The translations under genes and the position numbers were made by a program. Shown piece by piece: positions 1 through 12,470 of a DNA stretch of 64,000 nucleotides. Each line of letters starts with the position of its first letter. The stretch's first letter is position 1. This stretch comes from Angiostrongylus vasorum. Taxonomy: Eukaryota > Nematoda > Chromadorea > Rhabditida > Metastrongylidae. Below the pieces are notes generated by a model. It was not told the origin of the DNA, made no database searches, and was given only the letters and a program-made list of their open reading frames with translations. The stretch lies in NCBI GenBank assembly GCA_018806985.1, contig JADANN010000023.1:20577-84576 (forward strand), written 5' to 3'.

Positions 1-1454
1 TTTCAGCTTTTATTTACCGCCTGTTATTTTACTCGGTTGGTGTGATCGATACCACTTGAGCCCCGTAGAGGGTTCGGCTCTACGGCTCCAAGCTCACTTG
101 AGGGTCCGAGTTTTACTATTATTTCAACATCCTAGTGGTTGAACCATACAACAGTCATCCATTGGGTTGTTGGATTTTCGCATAGCTCCAAATGCGGATC
201 AACGACTTGATCTATTCTTTCCTTACTGGCCTTTTAAATGGTGTATTAACGTGGTGCTTTTTTGGAATTCTGAGCTAACCATGTTAGTGCTGACTTCAAT
301 ACAAGTAGGCAACGGGCCGAGTAGCTGACAGAAAAGTTTTGTTTCTTTTAACTAGGATTCCTTCAGGACTTCTGTCAGCACTTCTTGTAATTACCCGACC
401 ATTAGACCGATGAAAATGTTAAAAGCGGAATCCCTCTTGAAAAGTTGTTGAAAGTGCACCAGTGAAACCTAGTGTCTTTACGCAGCACAGCATATTGTTT
501 GCGCCCTAGAAAAGTTGCTGCAGAATGATTTTTTTGCTGGATCTTTCTTGATCTAGTGGTGTTATTGACTACTATTCCTACGTTTTGCAGCGTTATGGTG
601 TTATTCGAGTGATATCCAATGCCTTAGGAAGTCTACGTTCAGGCGTTCGAGGCTTGGAATGGTATTTTAGGTGTCTTTACTCTTAAGATAAAATATTTGC
701 AGAATATAATATTTTGATAAACCAAGTAGTAAAATATTTACGAAAGTCTGAAGAACGAAACGTACAGACTTAGGAGGAGAAAGAGATGGTTGAAATCTCC
801 TTGTTTTGTAAGTTCTGTGTAAATAAAAAATCAGGAATGTAGAGTTGAAATATAGCTAGCATTTGCAATATTGTGACTGGGAAGGTGAAAGGAATCGTTT
901 CATGCCATCAGAGATCCACATGAAAACTGACCTGCGCAGAAATCCACACCAAGTGAACCTGTCATGACATGATCCCAGTTCACGATGTTGCTGGGAAGAG
1001 TTGGAAAAGAGCATTTCATCCCTTCAGCTGCAAAATTTTTTTATTTCTAGGAGGAGGAGAATGCTTCATTGGTCGACACGACGTCCTCATCACTAACGTT
1101 ATCAATGACCACAGCTGCAGCTACAGCTATTGGAAGGCGTCGTTCGCTTCCTAGTAGATCATGCGATTCCTTAGACACTACTATTAAACATAACTAACTG
1201 CTTGATCTTTCAAATGCAAGGTAGTCGTAGTTATGTTGTTCCATGCTTTAATTTACTAACTGTGCATGTTTTTCATATTCCTGATTTTTTTGACCCTCCT
1301 TCTTGTAGGTCTCGACCAACACAGTCTTTTAGCTTTTGCCCGTACAAAGACAATTCCGGCGGATCTTATGACACCATCCTTTTTCCATTGTTCTTGTTGA
1401 TGGAATGCATCGCATTTCATTGTTGCGCAGACCCATTTCATGTGTAGCATTCTT
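1..1454. other. No recognisable feature
   Basis: AT-rich sequence with only short open frames on both strands. None shows a known motif or splice-compatible exon, and it matches none of the repeat families seen elsewhere in the window. Confidence 0.5.
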
Positions 1455-2106
1455 GGAACATGCAGTCGATACTCACGGTATCATAATCGGACTCGCAGTG
1501 CGTGGTCACCGGGACGAACCATGCCTATGAACGTTCTGTCTGATCCGCCACTGGTGGGCACGTGACCATCCTTGCAACCACTATACACGCTGTGGCTTGT
1601 AAGAGCGGTGGTCAGCGTAGCATGTTGTTCCACTAGAACCCTGCTGTACCAAGTCACACATCATATAACCATCATATAACCACCTATGGTTACACCCTCC
1701 TGTGCAGAACCTCTCGGAGCTGGCATAGCATTATTGCACTTCACGTCGCCTGATCCTTACCCGACAGCCAGTTGTTGATATCACTCCTTACTGAGCACTT
1801 CATTGTTGTTCATTGATCGCATCCTTACGCATCGGCCTTAGTACGTACGTACTAATTGGTCTTCCTCCTGTGGTTGCACATATGACTTATAGATCCGGTC
1901 TGACCGTGATCATGTAAGACCTTGCGGTTACCGCCAGGTCAGCTGTGCTTTGCTCCCTCTGCATTACGTTTGCGCCCAGCGCACTATCTAGGCCGCCGCA
2001 CTGCATTATTTTATGGACGTACATTTCTGTCGTTATTACTGAGTTATTATCGTGCTAGTAATGTTGCTCTCATGTATATAAAAGTTTAATTACCAAAGCT
2101 TGAGGC
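1455..2106 (+). repeat. Dispersed repeat family B, copy 1
   Basis: This stretch aligns by eye to 15,496-16,315 (+) and to the reverse complement of 33,945-34,758. All three start near CTTGGAAC and end after TATATAAA followed by an AAAGCTT-containing tail. This copy is about 170 bases shorter than the other two. No transposase or reverse-transcriptase frame is visible, so it may be a non-autonomous element of unknown class. Because it lies outside the 12.6/32.4 kb inverted duplication, family B must be an interspersed repeat in its own right. Confidence 0.6.
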
Positions 2107-2875
2107 TGAAAATCACCTCCATGAGAAGACCCGCGTAGAAAACTCGTCATCATCAGATCTACATGGCGAGCAATTCATCGCGCACTCTTCTCTTCGTGAT
2201 GACACATTAAAGAGGACAGCCGAAGGCGCGAAATTTTCCAAGACCATAATATTGGATTTTTTGCCTAATACGGCGCTGATATATGGAGTTCTACACAAAT
2301 GTTATTACACTTTCTTCTTATTCATTTCACTATCCGATGAATGAGGGAGTTTGAGTACACTCACGGCTAATGTGTGTTTTACAATACATTCCTAGGGGGC
2401 AGAATAAAAGCAGAGGGAACTCTTGTAGGTAACATTTCTCCATAGATGGATGCTGATTAAGGGGATGCTTTCTAAACTGTGTTTTCCGTACGCAAGCAAT
2501 AATATTCATACATGCCTGCATGACCTTCATGAGCATTGGATCCTCATTGTCATACTAGCAGAAATCTACAGTCGCGTAAAGTGGAAGATGGAAGGTGGTG
2601 CAAGGTGACATCCGACTGTTTGGTTCCACATCCATTCCATGAGTTTCAATTCTGATTCATGCCTTCGAGTGAAGAAATTTGGTGTCCATTCTTACGTATA
2701 CAATCACTAATTAGGTATGATGAAAATCACGCTGGTCGGGTAGAAGAGTGGGTACATCTTCGATGGTCAACCGCCGCTAGAGTCCTGGTGCTATGCCATG
2801 TCAGACGTGCAGAAGAATCACTACCGATCACCGATCAGACGGTTAGAATCTTAAATGTGACCATAAAATAGTGAT
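2107..2875. other. Unassigned spacer
   Basis: Only short frames of under 75 codons occur on either strand, and no motif, repeat or splice-compatible exon was recognised. Confidence 0.4.
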
Positions 2876-3552
2876 ATGGTGCACTTGCTCCCTTCAGCAA
2901 GCAGAACGTGTAAGGCAAAAACCGTCCCTCGGATTCGACAGACGGAAATTGCCGTTGCTTGAGCGAGCTGACGGTCAGTGGTACAGCACCATCAGTGGTC
3001 ACACGAATGATTGTGCTGCTTTCATCCTCAGTTGTAATAATTATTGCTGTGATATTATAACCGTACAAGTTATTATTATTGTGTGTGGTTTGGGGAATCT
3101 ATTCAACATTCATTCTTCGTTAAGTTTAAGGCAGCGGCTTTTATTCAAACATTATTTTGACATTCACATTGTTTATTCCCGAATTCTGGCAAGCGATTTT
3201 AGCGATATCGGGCTGGAAAACTCAGCTCCTACGTGTGATATGGTAATAACTTTGTGAAATGGCGAAACAGTGATTATAATGTTACTTTGTAGCCCATTTG
3301 TGGCCTTTTCGTACGGACTGGAATGCCTTGTTTGTCAACAGTTTTCTTAACAGCCTTTGCTTGGTACGAATTTTGCGGCTTGTCACGAAGCTTCCATGAA
3401 TTTCATAGCCATGTGGGCATGAGCAATCGCCTAACTCCAAATAGTGCTGAGAGCTCAGAAACGCCCACGTATTATACGAATCTCCGTCTGTCCAACCCAA
3501 GTGCCGGTTTTGCCTTACGTGTTCTGTTTGCTCAGGGGAGCAAATGCACCGT
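2876..3552. repeat. Foldback pair with about 75-bp arms
   Basis: Bases 2,876-2,955 and the reverse complement of about 3,483-3,552 are near matches. Both read through a shared block (GTGCAyTTGCTCCC, then GTAAGGCAAAA, then GACAGACGGA). The spacer is roughly 530 bases and has no recognisable coding content. This fits a foldback or MITE-type element or two inverted copies of a small repeat; clear terminal target duplications were not identified. Confidence 0.5.
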
Positions 3553-4429
3553 ATCGCAGGGCCTCGAATCCAAACGATGCTGAAGATTTCGCAAGATGTG
3601 GCGATTCTGAAGACCAACTTAAAACGCATTTTTTGTTCAGAAATATGGTCGATGAACAACCTGCCCAATATGAATTTTAGCAACCATAAGAAATAAACTA
3701 ACACAGCTTCCTGTTAGAATACTATAGAAAAAAGAACCTTCAGTGTTTTAGATGGCACAGGTGTTTTTCCGGAGGTTGACGGCTCTTTTAAATGCCTGGA
3801 CTTCCTCATTAATACCTGATTCACTCTCCCCCTGCTTATTGAGCAGCATTGCCTGAAAACGCTGCATAGTTCTCTCTCCTTTTTATTCTCCTTATTCATT
3901 AAAACACTACTTTATTCGGGGCAGTAAAAATCCCACTACATTCCATTAAATTCTTTTCTACACCAAAACATCTCAGTCCAAAATGAAAAGAGGTTTGAGA
4001 AGCTATTGATATGTGTGAGTCAAATGAAGCGAAAATGGACAAACATAACCAGATGGAGAATTTTCTTCAGCAATGTTTGAGATACCACATTCTGATTCAC
4101 TCGCACTTTTCTTGCCCTTCCGATTAACTCGTTTTCACCACGTCTGATATTTGAATGCAAAATACTTACTAAAATAATTACTCGATGACTGAAGAAATTA
4201 ATGTGAACTTAGGTCAATGAGTTATTAGAGTAAGTTATAAGTCAATGTTCCCTGTTCGTTCAATTTCCTCGCTATTTATTGATCAGCAACCATAAAGACG
4301 AAGGATTGCGGTGGTCTGAGACCCCGTACAGAATTTACGCAGACAGAACTAACTACCTTCTACGACAAAGACACGCTTCATCGTACCTCAATCCATGTAC
4401 ATTTAATTTGGGCATGTAACCTCACAACG
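3553..4429. other. Unassigned spacer
   Basis: Mostly AT-rich sequence with short pyrimidine tracts. No exon, RNA gene or repeat match was seen. Confidence 0.4.
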
Positions 4430-4712
4430 AGGAGCGTGTGGCGCAGTGGTCGGAGGCACCCTCCGACACACATAGCGTAGATCCTCGCACCCGTTGCTCG
4501 CTAAGCCTTCCGTCGCTCCGGGATTGGCAAAACTGGTACTAGACTTGTCAGGATAGTGGCACTGGCTCGATACACCGGTAGGCCACTGCAAGCCATTGTA
4601 AAGGCCAGATGTGCATTCAATCACCGCCAACGATACTTAGTGAAGTCGAATGCATAGCGCATCCCTTTGGGATTGATCAACGCCGAGAGCTTTATCCTTT
4701 ATTCTTTTTAAT
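4430..4712 (+). mobile_element. tRNA-derived SINE (family 1), full length
   Basis: The head carries a pol III A-box-like TGGCGCAGTGGTCGGAGG and a degenerate B box. The tRNA-unrelated body follows (CTGGCTCGATACA, then GGCCAGATGTGCATTCAATC), and the tail reads CCGAGAGCTTTATCCTTTA. The same architecture recurs about 14 times in this window on both strands. Anticodon-stem complementarity is not kept, so this is a SINE and not a working tRNA gene. It faces another copy at 4,948-5,212. Confidence 0.8.
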
Positions 4713-4947
4713 CTTGCGACGAAAAAAATAAGTAGACTTACATGGGTTAGGTGAGATGAGTGTTGACGAAACATCAGTGGTGTCAAGTCCTGTAGATCGA
4801 CTTGACCTTCTGCCTCGTGTACTTTTTCCCTCTATTCGAATTAGAAATTTTTTGCTCCGTAGAAGTAATCAATTGTTGCGAAGGAATAAATAGAAACAGA
4901 AAAAAACAAATATTGATGGCAAAATTACGACTATGATTAAATGAAGG

Positions 4948-5212
4948 ACAAAGCTCTTGGTGTTGGTCAATCCTTGAGGGATGGGCCATGCTTCCAACTT
5001 CAATAAGCATTGTTTGAAGGTGATTGAATGACGCATCTGGGCCTTACAATGACTCGCTGTGGCCTACGGATGTATCGAGCCAGTGTTGCCCTCCTCCCAG
5101 ACAGGTCTGGTACCAATTTTCCGGCCCCGAAAAGATGGAAGGGCCATGGGTGTGGGGATCGATTCGACGGGTGTGTCGCTGAGCGCCTCCGACCACTGCG
5201 CCACACGCGGCT
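4948..5212 (-). mobile_element. tRNA-derived SINE (family 1), inverted to the previous copy
   Basis: Read on the minus strand, the head GTGTGGCGCAGTGGTCGGAG begins near 5,212. A B-box-like segment, the conserved body and a tail ending in CAAGAGCTTTG follow. With the copy at 4,430-4,712 it forms a convergent pair about 235 bases apart that could fold into a hairpin. Confidence 0.8.
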
Positions 5213-6139
5213 TTAGGTAGTCTGTAGTTGGCCAATTTATTCAAGTTCTCTTAATTCTTCAAAAATTTCACCGTTCCGCCGTTCATTGCACGATTAAAAC
5301 TATTTCCATTCACGGACCAGCGAAGAATATGAGATCAAAATGGATTGGATGAATGAGCTTGGAAGAGTCATTCGAAAGTATCGGGTTAGCGTTACATATT
5401 TTTGCGTAAGTAATCGATAACTTTCTTTAAATTGTTCAGCTTATACCACGTTGTTGGACAAGTATTATTCGGCTAACGTTTCGGCTTATTCGCCTTTTTC
5501 AGAGGCGGATTGATCATAGTCGATGGTCTGTCGACCATCCACTCGGAACAATCCGGCTTCCTATTTGGTCAGAGCTATCACTGGCTGGCAGTAACTACAT
5601 TCTGTAGGCTGTCATCTTTGGAACCTTTTAACGTTTGTATTTGTTGGAAGTTTTGTTGTTCAAAATGCCCTTCACTCTCTTCTCGTCGATCTGTCAACTC
5701 TTCTGACTGCATACGAGATCTTGCAAACAAGTAATTTTTGCAGCATCAGGACGACGTATCCGATTTGTCGTTTTAAGTGTTGGCTATATTTCAATCTAAA
5801 TGCGCATCTGGAGCTGCCGTTCTCTCCATACTCTTCATCGTGATATGGATTTTAGTGAAACGAATCGGGAGTTACAACGCAAACGAGGGCACCGCATTGA
5901 AATTAAGCTTTTCTTTTCTTTTATTGTCGAGAAATGGGATGAAATGTGGTACAAACTTTTCCATTCAGGAAGTTGAGCGTTTTCAGCGCAAATTTGAAGA
6001 TCTTTTGATGAACAGGTTGCAGTACTTGGTCAGATTTCCCTTGGTCTGCTGGATAACTGAGGAAATTGGTCCTTTCAGAATATCTTTCTCAAATACGGCT
6101 TTTCTTTTCCTTTCTTGAACGATCTTTTTTCTCTTTGAT
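5213..6139. other. Unassigned spacer with an inverted Penelope-like tail motif
   Basis: The only recognisable piece is 5,470-5,507. Read on the minus strand it gives CTGAAAAAGGCG, a short stem and GCCGAAACGTTAGCC, which is the tail motif of the Penelope-like copies. An open frame of 113 codons at 5,777-6,118 (+) has one hydrophobic segment but no recognisable domain, and its composition does not differ from the surroundings. Confidence 0.4.
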
Positions 6140-6480
6140 TATTAAACCGATTTTTTTGTTGGGAAGAGGAATGACCGGGTGGATTGCTCCATAGCTGTTA
6201 ACGGTGCAGGTCGTTTTCTTACAGGAAGTTTAAGGAAGGGGATGGATAAATGAGGGTGGCTCGATTTCGTGTTGGTTTTCGAGAAGCCGGTGATCGTGTA
6301 ATAATTGTTCAGATTTTCATCTTTCTGTTTATACTGTCGAAGCGTTTGACGTAGCAAATTACATAATAGTGTAACTTTCCAGGCTCTGAAGAAGGCGATA
6401 CCGCCGAAACGTCAACTACCGTTGTGGTGTATGTGTTATGTTTGTATGGAAGTAAAGGTGTGCTGAATAACAACCTCGCG
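6140..6480 (+). mobile_element. Penelope-like element, 3' tail only
   Basis: The terminal part matches the end of the longer element at 60,902-63,519: CTTTCCAGGCTCTGAAGAAG, then GGCGATACCGCC, then GAAACGTC. No protein motif remains upstream, which is usual for strongly 5'-truncated copies. The exact 5' limit is uncertain. Confidence 0.6.
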
Positions 6481-6645
6481 ATTGCTTTTAAAAAAGAGAA
6501 CGACACAAAATATTAGCGTTCACGGCAAAACAATTGAATGCCACCTTCTGTTCGATATTTTTTCTGGATGTCCCGTCTTCACTGGTTGCGCGGGTACCAG
6601 CATAATTTCCGTTTTTTTTTGGAGTTTTGTTGGTCTAACCGTTAC

Positions 6646-6955
6646 GGTTCCTTGGAAACCTGAGCTCAGCCTGGCTCTGCCCTGGACGTGTGCCCCAAGT
6701 CATCACCACCGCAAGGCAGTCCCCTCCCTTGTGGATCAGAGGGAGATTTGTCACCATTTTACTAGTTTCATACCAGGACAGTGGTGGATCGTACCGTTGA
6801 TTTAATCTTAGCTGGGTTTCCTGATGGAAATCCCGGACTCCTTCTCAGCTTGGGAAACCCCTGCCGTAGGGACGAATCCCGTCGCTGTAGATTGAAGTCT
6901 GACGTCAAGTACCGCCTCCCAGCCACGATGAGGCGGTAAAACGTTGGGAGGCCTT
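6646..6955 (-). repeat. Dispersed repeat family A, copy 1
   Basis: On the minus strand this matches 24,505-24,890, 50,915-51,310 and 53,061-53,440. The shared landmarks are a GCCTCATCGTGGCTGGGAGG block, a TCCCAAGCTGAGAAGGAGTC block and a TCTCCCTCTGATCCACAAG block. Reading frames through it do not agree between copies, so it does not look protein coding. Confidence 0.7.
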
Positions 6956-8254
6956 TTCGATATAGATTAACGAAACGCAATTTATTAAAAGAACAGGCGT
7001 TCTGTGTCTCGTTAAGATCTCTTATAAGCAAATTTTAGGCCAAGATGACAAGGAAATTATTGAAAGTGAAGACTTACAAACAAAGAGCGCGAATTCTCAC
7101 TCAAATCATAAGACGTTCGTCCGTCATGAAACGTCACCGATGACCCATCGTAAAGATAAATGCAGTCTAAAATCTTGTCAAAACCAGCAATTTTTGCAAT
7201 CTAACATAAAGTGCAAGAAAGGTAGTAAATGAGCAACAGAAGTGATTCAGGCGTTTTGTGGTTCACAGAAACAAATTTAGCAGAATTTGGACTTGCGAGG
7301 TGGTAGGGAAATGTAGAGTGAGAAGCCTCGAACAGTTTGAAACCACGGCTTAACATAAAATCGGCGTTGCCTATTCAGATGTTCAGATCAAAGACTGAGA
7401 TTAAAAGCAGGGACATGTCGATCGATGATCGAACAAGAGTGCTACGAATAGCTCTTCATACTTCAAACGCTCCAAGAGACAGATTTTCATTTCTAAGGAA
7501 TGTCATAGGTTTCATGCAGAACGTTGGTAATATCTGTCATAGGTTTATTCCGAGCTGGGCTTTCGAGACACATGCCGTGATCCCTGTCAACATACTGTGG
7601 ATAGCCAGCCATTCGATAACGCTATGGACCACTATCTTATCAAGTTGTTGAGTAGAGGTGAACATAGAACGTATTCAAAATGTGTTAAGAGGCTTGTTTT
7701 TAGATTCCTGGTTTACGAGAGGAAGTCAACGCTTTTAAGGATCTGATTCATTTTCCAAACAGCCCTGCTCAAAATGCAATATTACGTCGACTTTTCATCA
7801 ATCTGATAGATAGTGCCTTTGGCACTTGGCGAAATGGCAAGAGAACGGAATATATTTAACCTTTCATAGCTATTCGTCTTAAAATACCAAATTCTCACCC
7901 GCTGTTTTTTGTGGATTAGGAATGATACGCTTATAGGTCCCTAAAAAAGAGCTCTCTTTTTTCGTTGTCACTCGATAATAAGCGCATTCTGTTACCAAGG
8001 TGGAACCATGCAAGCATTATATCACTCCGGCTGCATATCCCATAAAGACATGTCTCTCACACATCACGATATTTGGATTATTCACACTTTTGCAATAGGC
8101 TGTCTACATTGAGAAAGAACAAGTGCTTAAATTATTTATTGGTCCACAGCATGATGTGACGCTACTGGTATTTAAGAATGTCAAAATAGATTGTCCAATG
8201 TGGATACGTCTGCTAGAAGTGTCAAACAGACGAAGAAGAAGTCTAACAGTTAAA
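6956..8254. other. No recognisable feature
   Basis: One frame of 104 codons at 7,337-7,651 (+) was examined and matches no family known to me. The rest is AT-rich spacer. Confidence 0.4.
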
Positions 8255-8525
8255 ATAGGGTAAAGCTCTCGTCGTTGATCAATTTCTGAGGGATGCGCCA
8301 TGTATTCGATTTCATTAAGCACGTTGGAGGTGAAAGAATGGATGTCTGGCTTTTACAATGACTCGTAGTGGCCTGCCCATGTATCGAGACAGTGTTGCTA
8401 TTCTCCCAGACAATTGTCGTAGCAATTTCCGGACCCCAGAAGGATGGCAGGCTAGGTGAGCCTGGGGCGCTGGCATCGATCCGCGTTGTATCCAGGGCGA
8501 TTCCGAACGCTGTGCTGCACACGCC
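8255..8525 (-). mobile_element. tRNA-derived SINE (family 1), diverged
   Basis: Minus-strand copy. The tail AGGGTAAAGCTCTCGTCGTT (read on the plus strand) lies near 8,258 and the body CATGTATCGAGACAGTGTTG is conserved. The head near 8,500-8,525 is degraded, with the A-box region mutated. Confidence 0.7.
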
Positions 8526-9479
8526 ACTAGTTTAATAGTTACATTTGAAAGGCGGAATAAGAATAAATGGTGCAAATCGTCGTCTCGGAAAAAGCGAGCT
8601 TGCAAAGCTTCCTTCGATAAATGAGGGAACAACTGTATGCTGATTATCGGTGAGGATACCATGACGTGTGTTTTCCACGATTCCAGTGAAAAGAAAACTT
8701 CTTAAGTCAGCGTTATACCACTTATTGTTTGTCAACATCAGCGGCAGCTCTACAATGTCTTCACAGGACAAAAATGATTTGAATGGGTGATTCAGTAGTT
8801 TGAAAATGAATGAAAAAAATCATCTCGTTCCCTTTTTACATATAAAGAAGGAGAACCTCTGGCAGCTTGTCTTGGATGCCATCCAGCGTATGCAGTTGAA
8901 AGTGAAACAAATTTTGAATATTCTGAACACTTAACATGGCGCTGGCGACAATGATTTTTAAGGAAATGAAGCGATTGAGCCGTTTAAGTGCGAAGAAAAA
9001 GGAACAGCGAATGAAGTTCGGACGGAAGAAATGCTAAAGCTAATAAATAACGATGTGATCAAATTCGAGCATTATTGTCTAATCACGAGTTCAAAGAAAC
9101 CGTTGATCAAGCATTTCTCAAGCTGTCGTGTTCAATGAGAAAAGAGTCATTGAAACTTTAACTGAGGTGCAAAGTAAGTAGTGTTTGGTGTTTTCGTTCT
9201 AACACAATAAGATACCTTAAGAAGTCCTTTCCATGAAGTGAAAAACATAGAAATTGCAACTACCAGACATGCTCTCCGTTCAGAAAGAAGTGTATAGAAT
9301 TTTTTTCTCACAGCTTTTGAACCTGAGTATTTTTTTATCCTCAGTGCTCGTGCTTCTACATCGGTCTCAAACCTTTCTTCTGACTGGAGTGATGCTGCGC
9401 TTTCTGCGCTTTGGTCCATCGCGTTCATTCTGAGATGATGCATCGTCCTTTTTTCATTATATGTGATAAGGATCTATTC
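8526..9479. other. Unassigned spacer
   Basis: Short frames only. The 98-codon minus-strand frame at 9,147-9,443 is basic and has no recognisable domain. Confidence 0.4.
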
Positions 9480-9890
9480 GAGCGTCTTTGGTGCCTATTT
9501 TATTAATTCCAGGGGTCGAGCAATGAACATGAACGAGGAGAGCCTTGTGATTAGACACAACCAAGCGCCATACTTCACCCTGATTTTTTAACTGAGCCAA
9601 GCACATTCCTCACCCATGTAATACTTTGTGAGGGTGGTCCGAACCAATTAACCGGAAGACTTACAACGAACAAACGGCGGGTGTTTGAAAGAAGCTGCTT
9701 ATTCTGCGAATAAAAAATTTATGCAATAAGTTGTGTCTGATGAGGTTATGAAGGTGCTTGGCTCAGTACATTACACTATCAATTTAACCTTTCCAGGTTC
9801 TGAAGAAGACGAAACCGACGAAACGTTAGTCTTCAAACCACCGCAACAACAGCAACACTAACAAATACCAATCTCGCGTCGGCTCATCAA
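9480..9890 (+). mobile_element. Penelope-like element, 3' untranslated end
   Basis: The sequence parallels 29,880-30,230. Shared blocks are an AACCAAGCGCCATAC-like segment, a GAGCCAAGCACATTC-like segment, ACCGGAAGACTTACAACG and the terminal CCTTTCCAGGTTCTGAAGAA. It contains one of the two best hammerhead-like motifs (9,795-9,832). The coding part is absent. Confidence 0.65.
9795..9832 (+). ncRNA. Hammerhead-ribozyme-like motif in a Penelope-like tail
   Basis: CTGAAGA at 9,800-9,806 resembles the conserved CUGANGA core. An imperfect short hairpin follows, then GAAAC and GTT. The five bases before CTGA (AGGTT) can pair with the five after GTT (AGTCT) through two G-U wobbles, which would form stem I. 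Stem III would be a single A-U pair. There is one extra A before stem II compared with the canonical core. Hammerhead motifs are known in Penelope-like elements; activity here is not shown. Confidence 0.4.
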
Positions 9891-11329
9891 GGACAGTTCG
9901 TAAGACTATCATTACAACTAGTATTACAACTTTATAGTACCATGCGTTTTCTAGAGTTTTCCACTTTTTTGACATGAGATGTGCTTACAGTTCCAAAACG
10001 GTGCATTTTTCACTCCAAGGGTGCATATGGCTAAACGTACATTTACTGACGTCCGATCGCATTACATAAAACATCTTTCCTTCAATCTGAATCACACAAC
10101 AATACTCTATAACTCACGTCATCTCTTGAATCACTAAAGTTTTCGCTGTTTGATGGTAGCTTAACTTTTCTATTGTTATCGTTATGACAAATTCAAGACA
10201 CTGTTCATTGAATGCATCCGTAGTATATCCACCTCCATCTTCCTCTACTCGAGAGAGGGATTGCCTCCAACGATTTCACCACCTCCAGAATACCAAAGTT
10301 GTATGTGTTTTGAATGAGAAAAACACATTTGTCCTGAGGAAAATCTATGAACTCAAACAGTTTCTATTTAAATTATTCAAAATTCAAAAATTCAAAATTC
10401 AAATCCAATGTGAATTATTCTAAGCGCAGGCGGCTCGGGGCAACCACGAAAGCGACATCGCTAATTGTGACGCTTCTGCAAACACACTAACACCCTGCGC
10501 TGCTATTGGAGTGACTCGAAGTAGCCTGCAACAAAAACGTTCACAAAATCTTTGCGACGGTCCTTGACTCACCTTATTACTACCGGAAAAAAAGGAATAC
10601 TATCAAAACGTTGGGAGTATTTCACCTTGGAATATGCACGGGAGTTTGTAAGGAATTAAAAATGATGGTGGTTGCGGTCGTAATGATGTCCAACACCACT
10701 AATTCCTCAATGCGACTTCTACGGAATTTGATGCGCAATCCTGAAAATCCTCGAAACTCTAGAAGGTGTGAAGCATTTCACTGCCAAGTCTTTCCCATTC
10801 ACTTTTTTTCAGAATCCTCAACAAAATGTGCGTGAGATAATACGCTATCTTTCACATATCCAATTGCTTCATTACCGTTGTTGAAAAGAAGTTCATGGAG
10901 GACGAACGCGAATTCTTGGTCAACTAATTAGCGTCAAGCGCAAAACATTTAAGTCTTGAGTAGCGAACTTTTAAAGAGGAAATTCAAGTCCAAAGCTACA
11001 AATAGGAAAAACCTACTAGAAATAGGAGAGTTGGAAAGATCCGGATTGAGATGAGCGAAAATAACGAGAGGTAATGGAAAGAAGAAATTGAGGGAAGAAG
11101 TTAGAATTAGAACAACGATAACCTCCCAAGGTCTACAACTCTTGACTTTGATGGCCCATGCAAGCGCTGTGGGGACTTGTCTCAACCAAATAACTTGTAT
11201 TAAATAAATCTTGTTGTTGACGATTTCGTGTTTGCTTATCAAGAAAACAGTGAACTATTGTTCAGTGGGTCCTGGGTATTGTGGGTGGATTCGGATCGGA
11301 AATGTGAGGATGGGAAATTTTGGTTTGTG
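9891..11329. other. Unassigned spacer
   Basis: It contains a short imperfect tandem tract of the unit AAATTC at 10,370-10,402. Frames of 79, 74 and 97 codons show no recognisable motif. Confidence 0.4.
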
Positions 11330-11935
11330 AGACAGAAACGAGAGCGGGAACCGTCTCGCAGGACTTCTGCCTGCAGCACGTCTCTTCCAAGGAAGCTCGT
11401 TTTTCAAAGGAAAAAAAATTGGCTCGGCAAATAGCCCATCTCCAATGGCTACGAAGTATCAACCTCATGAGATAAGTTTAGAAGAAAAGCGACGCTCCAA
11501 AACGAAACACTTGGCCGTGAGGGAATCTCATTTATGCCGCCTTTAATTAGCGATGAAGTAGGTATAGCTGTAAAACGGTGCTTAAGAGGAGCTGGTCTAG
11601 AGGAATCGGTAGCACTAGTTGAAATGCCACCGGATTCTCTTCGTCGTCAGTTAGTTCGTAGCTGCCTATATGACCGTCTGTGTGAAATGCGAAATTGCGT
11701 AATTTTCCCTTATGACAATAACGGTGATTGCATGACTTTATGCACGATATACCTGACCTCTTGTAACATTTGTGGGAATGAATATTTTGCAGAAACGGGC
11801 GGACCATTATGCATCCGTACAAAAAAACGTCTCGGTGGCACACAAAACACAAAACAAAGTACCCCACTAGGAACACACAGGATACATAGGATATTTTCTC
11901 CGCCAATGACTTTTGCCCTGCTCAGCCATTGACAC
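11330..11935 (+). mobile_element. Penelope-like element, GIY-YIG endonuclease fragment
   Basis: The 132-codon frame at 11,534-11,932 aligns with the C-terminal part of the element at 60,902-63,519. It has the block AVKRCLRGAGLEESVALVEM, then LVRSCLYDRL, a CNICGNEYFAET segment (the GIY-YIG start) and PLGTHRIHR. Upstream, 11,370-11,460 still encodes the LARQIA-containing linker. In intact elements this endonuclease is fused to the reverse transcriptase; no RT remains here. The end after 11,935 does not match the usual tail, so the copy is broken on both sides. Confidence 0.85.
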
Positions 11936-12164
11936 AACAACGACATGAATGTAAAGCCACATTTAGCGGTGAACACAATAATCACGAAATGGGAGACAAA
12001 CGATTCATCTACTGGTTGAAAAAACACCTGCGTGCGTATTTTCAAGGAACTATCTCACGATACCATATAGATTTATTAAGTAGGACTATGATAAGTGTTA
12101 ATGCTAAGATAAACACATTTCACCGAGCGTTATTATCGTTTTTATAGTACACTATTCTGGCTCA

Positions 12165-12470
12165 TAGAGCTCTTGCAGCGCAGTGGTTGGAAAGGCATGG
12201 CGAAACACTTCTCGTTGGTCTGATTCCACACTCCAGGCTGAGAAAAATCACCATTCGATGGGCGCCTAAAAGAGTTCCTGTGGCCAAATTCGTCCGCATA
12301 ACGTTTTCTCTCATATTTGCTCGTTGATGTGAGCCGGAACCTCGGATTCACTCTCTCAGTTGCGTGATAGGGGAAACTGCCAACGCGTCCTAACGACTGC
12401 GTGTCAGATCACGCTCAGAGATTTCCATACTGCCTGCGTAGCCACCACATTTTCGAAGAGTACGTTAAGA
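12165..12470 (+). mobile_element. tRNA-like SINE (family 4), diverged
   Basis: The head GCAGCGCAGTGGTTGGAAAG resembles a pol III A box, and TGGTCTGATTCCAC resembles a B box. The body near 12,330-12,440 (GGATTCACTCTCTCAGTT, then AACGCGTCCTAACGACTGC) matches the reverse complement of about 38,400-38,500. Only two copies are seen, so the limits are uncertain. Confidence 0.5.

Noticed and set aside
5777..6118. A 113-codon plus-strand frame with one hydrophobic segment as a membrane-protein gene
   Set aside because: No recognisable domain or flanking exon, and composition equals the surroundings.
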